Below are positions 40,001 through 51,500 of a DNA stretch of 64,000 bases, piece by piece (within the stretch, counting starts at the first letter, position 1; every line of letters begins with the position of its first letter). Source of the stretch: Aplysia californica. Lineage: Eukaryota; Mollusca; Gastropoda; Aplysiida; Aplysiidae. The DNA is taken from contig NW_004797370.1 of assembly GCF_000002075.1 (NCBI RefSeq), forward strand, positions 1,225,233 through 1,289,232. The letters run 5' to 3'. The notes under the pieces are model-generated. The model did not search any database, had not been told where the DNA came from, and saw only the letters and a list, made by a program, of their open reading frames with translations. A program made the position numbers and the translations under genes.

Positions 40001-43000
40001 ATTTCTGCAAGACAAAAATAAATATTATTACATCAAGATGGCTATCCTAAAGGCATTGTTTTACAAAAAGAAAAGGCTTTTTTCTTTGCCTTACAGTACA
40101 ATATGCATCCATTCAGTACAATTATCAAAAAGAATGGCTTTGTGTATAATACATAGGCCTACATCACAGTAGAGTTTGAAGGTATGTCACAATATCTGAC
40201 AATAATTTTTCAGGACGAGAAGTGTTCTGACAGGAGATAGTTAAAACATATTTTTAAAATTATCTGCTCAAAATATAGATTAGGGCAGGTGCTATTAACA
40301 AAATTGATTCCTTTCAGTAGAAACATCTCTTCACTCTTTTCCTTATTGCACTTTTCAAGAACGTACTTACTGCTCTGAGAAAGAATCTTGATTTCAAGAG
40401 GAATAACCATATATTATTATTATTACCAACACTTTACAAACATACAACTGATGTAAAAATGCTGGAAAACAAAACTCCAAAAGTAAAGATCCAACTCATC
40501 TTTCAAAGCAAGCCTGTTATGCCAATTCTTGTTATCATAGCTGATTTTAAAAGAACAAATCCCCAACTCACCAAGACATGCCATACTGTGTACAGCCCCC
40601 GGGGAAGGAGTTGAGAAACCTCTAGGACATGGATGACAGCGGTCCTGTCCTGGGATAGGCTGAAACGTCCCAACAGGACACTCATGACAAAGCAAGTCTT
40701 TAATGTATGCGCCACGAGGACACTCCACTGTGGAATGATAATGACCAAAAAAAAATAAGACTAAATCCTGAAACTTTTGTTAAAATGATGAAAAGTTCAT
40801 TAAAAAATTGGAGTTACTCATATCCTAGTGACAGTGACAATGTTGATAGCTTCAAATCATATGCCTAAAGCATGTGAAGTTCACTTTAATTTTGTTCAGC
40901 TTGGCTGTAACATTTATTCATTTAGTCTTTATACAATATTCTTGCGCATTATATTTCAAACCCAAAGCAAAAAGGAGGAAAGGTATCCGTCTCTATGACT
41001 ATCATCGACAATTTCCTCTTGGTAATCTTAGGCTATCTGTTCCCGACATTTTAGGGAGCATATCACGTATCATTACAATGAGTCTGTTTTTCTTTCCCCC
41101 CCCCCCTCCCCCCCTCCCAACCCCATCCATTCAGCGCCTTTGTATTCTTAAACGCAGTCGGGGAATCCTTCACAAAACAGCCACGGGTCGTCACACTATC
41201 GGCCAAAGTGACCCCAACCCCAGAGGTAGGTCACTAGAATATCAAGGCAATGAGATGACTGCGTCTCTTCCTCCGAACTGCAAAGGTTCGTGTAAACGCA
41301 TGCTCTGTATAAACACACGCTAAAGAGCCCTCCCGAGCACCCGTGTGTTTAGGCAGAGACTACTGTTAAAGAAAACTTAGCAATGTCTGAAATTCAAAGT
41401 GATAGCAGAAATGCTATTTCAAAACTTTTAGCAACAACAAAAAATGCATAATCCATGCAAAAACATAAAACAAAGTAACTGACACTGATGCAAAAATTTG
41501 CAAGGACAAAAGAATATATTGCTTACAGCACATATTGTCCACAAGGCCAAACCCACTGGCACAGGTCACATTGCCAGTTTGTTTATAGGGTGGGGACAGA
41601 TACAGCGTGCCGCACTCCGCAACAACTGTCGTCTTGTTCTGAAGGGTATTGGCTGCAGCCTGAAGAACTTGCATTCCACACCATGAGGCTGGTGAAGCCT
41701 CCAGCTGATAAGTGGAGACTTGGATGAGGATCTTAATGTTGATGTTCACAGCCACCTGTAAAGAGTAACAGAGAGATGAAATGTTAAAACTTTTACTGCA
41801 TTTACCCTCAGTTTGTTGATCTAAGGCACTACTCTGTTCTGGGCCACAGTCTCCCTAACCTTTGATAAGAGTCTTGATTTGCAAATAAAAGCGTAAAAAT
41901 ATGGATGCTGGAAGCAACCGTTCAAGTATGCCTTGGGCATTAAGTTCCTCACGAATCCACAGACTAAAGTAGATTTGCTCACTTAAAGTTTTAGTAAGAA
42001 TTTTAAGCTACTTGCAACAATTTAACAAATATATACATTGTGAAAGAGTCAAATTTTAGAGGTGTTACTTTAGAAGTTTATTCAGTGTTCAACGCAATTG
42101 GCCCACATCACATCATATAAAACACTCATTTGTTAACCCTATCCGTACGCTCTGGGGTCATTCTGTACCCCAGAAGTTGTATTCTTCACATTTTAGAATA
42201 CTTCTAGTATAAAGATCTCTTTGAAACTTTCAGTATTTCTCAAAATATCATTTTGACAGACTGCTATGCAAAGCGTACGGATCAGATCCTCTCTGGAACG
42301 TGGTGGCACAGTTCCCCACGGCGAGATGGATACGATAGTAAAACACGATGTACGGATAGGGTTAAATAAAGTTTCCATAATGAAAGAGTACAGGTTGTGC
42401 ACATATCTCTTATCGTGGTTCAAGCATTGCACCCAAACTTTGGAGGCCATTTTCTTGTTAATTTTACTTCTGACACAAGGCACACCCAAATACCTTCAAT
42501 TGCAAATATTTCAACTTCTATTCAAGATAGATGATATTTTTTTTCGCCAAAATTTAAACAAATTAACAAGCTTTAAAATGGTTCTATAATAACTCTATAT
42601 GCCCAAAAATCAACGAGCGCCTGGTTCCATCACATCGAGACACATATATATCATGTAACATCTCTTTGAAAGTGTTACTTTTAAGTAACATACAAAGAAA
42701 AGAAGAGGGGGAGATAAGTGTGACAAATGTTAGAAAGGAAAGAAGAAGAAAATCACTCCAGAATACTCACCAACCACCCACAGATTTGCTGAAAATTAAA
42801 CATAACAATACAGGAACTGACAATAAGCATTGAAAAAAAGTTAGTTTTGAAAAATAAATTCCATACCATTTCAGTCATACCCTTGTAGTTGGAAGTGATA
42901 TTCATCTTGACAGAATCCACATTCCTCATCACTGTCTGACACACATTGCTCGGGTGGATGGGCCTTATGTAGTTTTGCAGCGGTTCCAACGTCAAATTAC

Positions 43001-44964
43001 GACACGTTTTGGTGCTGGCACCAATGCCAACGTAGGTAAAGTTGAACAGAAGGTCAACCTCAAAGTTAGGGAACACTGTATCTGTGTACAATAGGCCTAT
43101 AGGTTTAGTAAAGTGAGGTTCTTCATTGAAAATTTAAAATTCTGCTTTGATTATAATTTTTGTTCGTAAACTGGGTAAAGAAATGACTATTTTAAAGGTC
43201 AAAAGATAAAGAGAACAGAAGAAGGAAAAAGAAGAAAGGAACAAAGGACGAGATATACCTCCACGGTTAATAACACATATGTTCATTTGAGCATGATATT
43301 CAAGTATACAATTTAAACATTAGAAGGGGCAACATTCTGCGGGTAAATAATTATATGGTTTTCACCCAACTCTATTTGGACTTTCATCAAGATCCTATAC
43401 TTTGATGTTAACTTCTAGAAAAAACATTTTCGCAGCTCTTTAAAAAGTGTTCACAAAGTGCAACCGTGTAAGTTCCTGATAATGAAAACATTGGTCTTAT
43501 TGCAATCTATAAGAAAACTCAATTCCTGCAGAGAAAAATACCTATTAATTACTACAGCACACATCCTTTTCAGTAGAGAATGGCACCAAATTCAAGGGTT
43601 TGAGAATCTTGAATGAACAACAAGTCATTTTGGACAAAACTATTGAGGTGAAATCATTCAAATAACATTATTATACCTCAGACGTACAGGCCATAAACAA
43701 AAATCCCCTCAAAAGTGGTTATCAACTTAATTTCTAATCATTTGGTCTGCATTTTTTAATCCCTGCAAAATTGTCTGACACTTCATATCAAGCTGGCTGT
43801 AAAGTGCCTACTTTTTAAAAAATCTGCTGTCTGAATGCAAAAAGTCTAGCAGCTCCGTTCTTACCTACACACTTAGGGACGCGGTCATGAGGCTGCCACA
43901 CGGAGCTTGTCCTACAGACATACTGCTCCGGGGGCTGGACTGCAAAGTCCTTGTTCTTGTCACAGGACACAGCACAGGCCAAGCTCCCCTGGTTTGTGCT
44001 GGCCACTGTGCATGTCTTACGTCCTCCTTCAGGGTCCGGTAGGCTCCAGCTGTGGCACTGTGTGGCTGTGGGGAGAAACGTCCAGAGATATAAAACAAGT
44101 TAACAAATCATGTATTGAGAATGGCATGACTGTCATGACCATTTTGCAGAAAGAAGAGTGAACAATTTTGCAATAAAGGGTAGGGCAAATTTAATTTTGC
44201 CCTTAGCAGTAATAAAACAAAAAGGCAAGCTTGGAATACTTTTCTCAAGTCAGTTGCTGGGTTATTTTCTTAACTCTTTATCTCCAGAGGGGGTTTTCCC
44301 TCTATGGCAGAGCCCTCTTTTGATACAAAACCTGAAAGTGACATACACATCCCTAAATTTCTCATTAAATCAAAAGATTTTATAGTTCATCTTATGAAAG
44401 AACTCCCAGTAAGAGAGACCAGTTTTCAGCAATCGCCGATAATTAACACAATGTTGTCATTGTCGTAAAAGAAAGTGACTGAACTGTTGTCAACAGATTA
44501 CTGGTACAGCGGTTCATACCGGCTTATTAGAGATAAGGAGTTAAAGACTCACAGAATAGAATTATAATTTCTAATACTTACGTTGAATCTTTGCAAAGAA
44601 AGAACACTTGGCAGTGTTGCCACTCCAGTCATTGGCTGTCGCTGTCACATTCATAATTGCAGCTGCTACCACAGTGGACCCACGAGGGGGGTCATAATGT
44701 ATTGACACCTTGCCGCTGTTATCATGCGCTGTGACCCCAGCTCCATCGTAGCTGATGTAGGTGTACTTTGACCCCTCCGTGGCCTTTTCCTCATGCAGGA
44801 GCACCAGATCAAGGGGACAAGTTATACTTGGGGGTACCTTGTCTGAGGAGATAAAGCAAAAAAATCAAAACAAAAATACAACACGCAAGGGGTAAGGTCA
44901 AATATGTATATATTTAAAGGGACACAGAAACATACACACATATACACACACAAAGACACATATA

Positions 44965-45022
<58 letters not shown>

Positions 45023-48000
45023 GTGTGTATGTATACATATATAATATATAAAGTCTAGCCTGCTCTAATAGCCACCTGTCCAGAACAATCGCCTGTACAA
45101 ATGGCCACATAACACCATCCCCATCACCCAATGTTTTTTTCTACATTATAATAACACTGTCCAAGACATCCACCTGTCTAAGACAAACACTTTTCTCATA
45201 GATAATAGGAGGCCATCTTGGACAATTTCGACTGTATAGATACTAGGAGCAGGCACGAGTCGAGAAGAGTACCCGTTTCTCGCAAGAAATGCCCTTCCGG
45301 TCACTTCTCGGGCACTAAACTACTGCCCAGTACCGAGAAGTGATACCGCTCATTGGCTTTACATAATGAGTAACAAGAGTGAGAGAGTGAGAGGTGTCGA
45401 CGGAAAGAGCGGCACAGCCAGCGAGAAATGAAATGCAGACAGTCACCCATCACGAGCCGTCCTGTGTCTGAAACTGAAAGGGAGGGGAGAGGGAGGCGAG
45501 ACAAGGCGAGTGTGGAGTTGATCAGGGCCCAGGCCTAGGTCTCCGGACCTTCCTTCACTACCTACGCCTGCGCAACAGGGTTAGCCTAGTTTGGATCCCA
45601 GCCACGGCCGGCCTTCTCACTGAGCGAGCTGCCCGTGGACAGCGCGAAATGAGAAATTGGTCGTGAGACAAGAAGCACTTCTCGGGACCGGTACCGGTCC
45701 CGGCGAGAAGTAGGTCAGCTTTTCGGTCTTCTCGTTTGAGAAGAAAAAAGTGCTTCCCGCCCCTCTCTAATAGATACACAAATATATATACACATGTATT
45801 GACATGGTCAGTTTTGCGACATACAGATAAAAGGCAAGAAAATAAAGTGAGTGAACACAAAACTTACCCACTACGAGAACTTGAATGTTACATCGAGCAT
45901 AATTTCCAGTTGCATCAGTAGCTATCACGACAACATCCATACTCTGTAGGCAAAAGTAGTAACTTCAAAAATAAGGAAAAAGCAAGTGGAAGGTCAGACA
46001 AAACAAAATATACAATTGTAAATGTAAAACATTCTATATGCCTTATGCTTTAGAGATCAATTTATACTCAGGAGATCATTGGAAAAGGCAGACATAAAAT
46101 TTTGGTTTTCAAGACAAAAGTTGAGACAAGCAATGATCCTGTCATATCTTTTTAAAAACAGGAACAAAGAAGTTCCTTTCGTTTCCATATGTCCGATAAA
46201 TCATGTTACCAGTCCGCCTCACCTGTGTACATCAATACCCCAACACTGATCTTACTGTCCTAAACTTGACTCACAACCAATCAGAATGCTGTAATAAAGT
46301 TAAAGTAATGGAGTGAGTAAAAGTAAAGCAAAGGCAGTACTGTTATAGCAAAATCATAAGATACTCAAAAGTACAGAACTTGCTATGCTGTTAAGCAATT
46401 GGAGTTCAAACAATTTAAAAAAAAAAATTTTTTTAAGGAACCCACCTTATGAAACTTATATGGTACTTTAAATCCTGCTGGTTCAAAAGTGATAGAAGGC
46501 TCTAGTCCAGAGTTATCAAAGGCAATAGGCAACTGAATGTATTCAGGAACTGGAAAAGGGTTCCCAAGGACAATTTTGACTGGAATGTCCAGGCAGTCTA
46601 TGAAGGAAGGAGGTTCCACGTCTGGAAGACAAAAAAGAACAAATGACACATGAGTAAAGAAAGACACGATCTTAAACAAGCAGGAAAAGATACCAAAACA
46701 TTTTTCCCAGACTCATTCGCTTTATCAAGGATCTTTAGTTCATGACTATTTTGTCCCGATGCTTCAGCTACAGCCAGGAGTGAAAAGATCCAAAAGTTTT
46801 GGGGGTTTTTTGTTGGTTTTTTTTTGGGGGGGTTAATGCTATTTTCATGTTCTTGAAAGTGCAAACACGCAGTCATAGTTAAAACCTAATCTCACCCCCA
46901 TCCCAACCCATCCCCTTCCCAACCTGCTTAAAGTTATTGTGATGAGATTTCTAGGAACCACTAGTTTCCTTTGAAAAGAAAACCTGTTCCTTAATATATG
47001 GGAACTAATTAAAATAATCCTCAATTTTACTCGCCTTTCTTCCATCTAAAAGAGCAAGTTCCAGAGACAGTCTTTAATTTAAAATCCCTTGTGGTTTTAT
47101 ATCTTTAGGAGTTCACAGTATCTATCCAAGATAACTTGTTTATTTCATTTTATCATTTCATTTTACAAGGAAAGACACAGTGCGTCAGCCTGTTTGACTC
47201 TCAAACTCTTTCCGACACATATTTTTGTATCTGCTGATTTACAATAGGATACAATAGCTGCTTCTGTGAATCAACAATCCTACAAATATCAGTCTCATGC
47301 CTTAACCATCAGACTAGGAACATCTCAAAAACAAACCTCTGCACTCAGGTGTTGTGCCATTCCACTGTGGTCTCAGATGTATAGAACTTGCATGGCGACG
47401 GTGGCGGTGTGAAATGCTTAGCCCTACATGGGAAGGAAAATTAATGAACTTACTAACAAGTCAAAAGTTTGAACAATTACAAATTAATATGAATGAACAA
47501 TTTTAAAAAAAAATTACATTTCAAGTCTAGCCATTATATCATCACACACTGATTTATTGTCTCATAAGACTTTAAAATAAAAATAAAAACTTGGTTTGGA
47601 AGAACTGGTACACATATACATTCTTTGACACAGACACATGAATTTGCACTACACAAATATGCAAACAGACACACACAGGAAAGCAGACATACACAAACAC
47701 AAAACTTACTACAGCATTATTTCCTCTTATGTTCTTGCACACACTCATGAGCCTATGAGGTTGGAGGGTGGGTGACACAAGATCAAGTGAGTGACAGAAG
47801 GAGAAAAAAAATAGAAGATGGTAAAAGAGTTTGACAGGGATTTGTCAAAGAGTATAAAACTGAACACCATCCAATGGGTCCACCAAGCCAACCTTTTGTG
47901 CGGACATCTTGAACTTGAGTGGTCTGACTCTGACACCTGTGAGTGAAAGGGTTGTACATAGATTGACCCAGACATCTCCATTGTGTGAAGGCAACCGTGT

Positions 48001-48409
48001 GATCCATAGGCACCTCCAAATTTGTGTTACATTTCTCTAGCACAGACCGCTGAAGTGCGCGAGTTGGTGAGACAAGGTAGTCCTTCAAACTGCGATGAAG
48101 TTCATTTGAACAGCTGATCACATCAGACTGGATGCCAGCTAAGCTTAGAACATTGATGGGTACAAAGACGGTTACCTGAAGAAGACAAAAAATATTTAGG
48201 ATAGAGTTTCTTTTCTTTTCATGTGTCTGCATTCATGAGTGTGTGTGAGTGTGTATGTGTGTGTGTATGTGTGTGTTTGTGTGTGTGTGTGTTTGTGTGT
48301 GTTTGTGTGTGTGTGTATGTGGGTGTGAATTGGTGTTTGTGTGTGTGTGTGTGTGTGTGTTTGTGTGCGAGTGAGAGAGAGAGAGTGTGTGTGTACGTGT
48401 ATGTGTGTG

Positions 48410-48440
<31 letters not shown>

Positions 48441-48457
48441 ATGTGGGTGTGAATGGG

Positions 48458-48501
<44 letters not shown>

Positions 48502-51500
48502 AGGGTGCGTGTGAGTGAGAGAGAGAGTGTACGTGTGGTGTGCATGTGTATATGTGTGTGTGTTTGCGTGTGTGTGCGTGTATGTGTGTGTGTATGTGTG
48601 GGTGTTTGTTTGTGTGTAAGTGTGTATATGTGTGTGTGTGTGTGCATATGTGGGTGTGTTTGAGTGACTGTGAGAGTGTGTGCATGTTTATGTGAGTGTG
48701 TGTGTGTTTGTGCATGTGTTCATGACTACATTTGCAATGTAAATAAAAAAAGGAGAAGGATATATTGGCATATCAGTTCAAGCATCATAAGTGAAATATG
48801 AAAAATTACTAGTTATTAGCAAAAGTCATTTTTCAAAAAGGTAACACTTTTACTTGCATTTAAAGGAGAGTGTCGAACCTTATTTGGTGGATTCACAGTG
48901 AGATTCAGACACCGATGATATAAATACTGTATCTACATGATGGAGGAACACCAATAGTCTATTTTTTTTAACATATGTATAGAATAGACAATATACTGTA
49001 GAGATATAAGAGCAGGTACAAATTGGGGGTGAAATCTAATCCATTAGAAGAGAATCTTAGAGAGACAAAATACACTTTCTGATCATTCTTTTTCCCTGAG
49101 TACATACCCCAAAAGGCCGAAATGATAAGGATCCTTGACCGGAAAGCAGAATCAAGTTCTTGGAAGAGCTGCACACCTGGGCTCGTCTGACACCATCTTG
49201 CAATGGACGAATCACACTCTCGACCATCTGCTTGACGGAATTCTGTACAACAGTCTCACAGGCTATGCCTTCAACAGTCCCACTCAAGGTGAACTCCACA
49301 CTGGTTGCATAGATAGGCAAGGTTTCTGTGAAATGAAATTTACAAAATTGGTTTCCATGTTTATGATGGATAGTGATTATTTGTAAACTATGAAAAGCAC
49401 AGCTGTTGTCAGTGGCCACAAAGAGGGACATAAGAGGAGATGACAGGCAGCTCAATTCCTAGATATTTATGTGTGAGCACATATTCACTTTCAGAAAGGA
49501 AAGACCTCCCTCTTTATGCTCTCAAATAAAGTAAGATATGGTTATGGGCATGAGGCAGGCTTTGGCCAACTTTGCATTTCTAAAAGCAGTCAGATTGAAC
49601 ACGTAGAAGGGAAGAGAAACGAGGAGGAAGAATGGGTGCTTACCATCCATGCATTTAAAATTGGATTCATCATAGACAAAGCCCTGCACACAATGGGGAC
49701 CTAAGCTGAGAGTATCCATCCGAAGAGGTGCACTGAGTTGTACCTCTGGACAACGCTGTAGAAACTCTTTCTTCAGAGTGACTGTGGACAGGTGTTGCGA
49801 TGGCTCTCGAAATTGGAGTGACACAAATCTTGCACACTTGTTCATGGTGTCTTGATCCAGTGTGTCATTCATGGGAACCAGCAATACATCTGCATATGCG
49901 ATTACCTGTTGAAAGCACAACAACATGATTGAAAATAAAAAATGTAATAAGATGTGAGCTACTAACTTTCCAGGACAAAAAAGAAAAATGAAAGTTCAAT
50001 GTAAACTCAAAACTTTTGTTCAAACAATGACATTAAACTTTAGGGTTTTTTTCTTAAATATCAAAACCAGTGTTTATCTTTTTCCCATTTAAAAGCAGAT
50101 ATTATTGTGTACCTTTTCTTCAACGGATAGACAATTACATCTGAGTAGAGTATACATGAGCAACTACAGACATGTTTTGTCTGTTGTGGAGCTGATCTGC
50201 AAAAAGAAGTATATAAAAACTCACCCTTTTCCGGCTCACAATCACAGAAATGTTTTTCGTAATATCGATGTAGACATTGGGACAATGATTAAATCTGGAC
50301 TGCACATGGGGCTCGAGCCTTGACAGAGCAGCTGTTAGGCCGTTCTTGTACTCCCTAATACAGGAACTGTTCACCTCCACTCTACTCCGTACAGGACTGA
50401 AGGCTCCAGCAAAGTGCAAGACCAATCTGGGTGTCACAAGGGAAGGCGTGTAGGAGATAGCGGATGAAGACATTGTGATCAAGCTGGGGAAACTATCTTC
50501 CTTGTTTGTCAACTGAGCACACCTGGAAGGATGGTAAAGTAAGGAATCGATTTCAACCCTTTTCAAGATAATAAACCTATTTAGGGAACAGAGCATCTTG
50601 ATGCACATGAGCCAAGCAAGAGAAAAATTGGAAACTAAAAAAAAACCACAAGACAAGTTCAAAAACTGCCAGAGAAAACAGGAATAAATCCATTAAGTAC
50701 AAAGTCTAAAAGCAATTTTCCACCGACATTAAAATAATTTCTATTCTGCTTTCATTTAAAGTTTTAGAAGATACACTGTAACATTTAAAATATTTTTCAG
50801 AAACAATTGGATAAATTACGGTAAAAGTGTGCAACTAGGTTTGATGGTGCCTGTAAGGGAAATGTACCTGACTTGGCCTAAGGGAACGAGAAATTGTGAG
50901 TAAAATATACAATGGGGAAGGAAAGGTTAACGAACTGACATCGAAAAGAAGGTCACCTAATTGTAGATTTAATCCACTTTAACATGGATGAATGCTTCCT
51001 CTGATGAGAATTACGACTCAAAATCATACTGATGCTGCAATTTCATTGTCAACCTTACCGCCAAAACAAGCTTAGAAAAAGAATAGAAATATTGTTTTGC
51101 TTTAACTTTATCCCCCCCCCCCACCTCCCACCATCCCTCCCTTGACACTTTCATAAGATATCAAGCTCAAAATGCAACCCAGCAACTTGTCAAGACAGTA
51201 TTAATAATGAAAGAATTTTCTAAACTAACAGTAGCAGAGAAGTCAACGTTGTTTCTTCTTGCTTGTTGAAATTTGCCCAAAAATCTGCCTGACCAAGACA
51301 CAGAGAGTATAAGAATGTAAGCAGAATGTTTCTAACATACTGAAGAGCTGTATGTCCCTTAATGGACTGAAAAGGTAAATTTGATTGAAGTGGTCAGTCA
51401 AAGGCCTTATTGCTATATATATATTAGACCAGCCCTGAATAATTGGACTATAAATAATTACTTTAATTTCAATCTTGAACGAGAAACAAAAACTGAATGC

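Noticed and set aside
48219-48715. Long frames of alternating Thr-His or Val-Cys
   Set aside because: They arise from the GT/CA satellite, as do similar frames near 2233-2491, 21533-22100 and 36846-37218.
48239-48720. CRISPR-like spaced repeats
   Set aside because: Dinucleotide satellite in eukaryotic DNA; no fixed repeat/spacer lengths.
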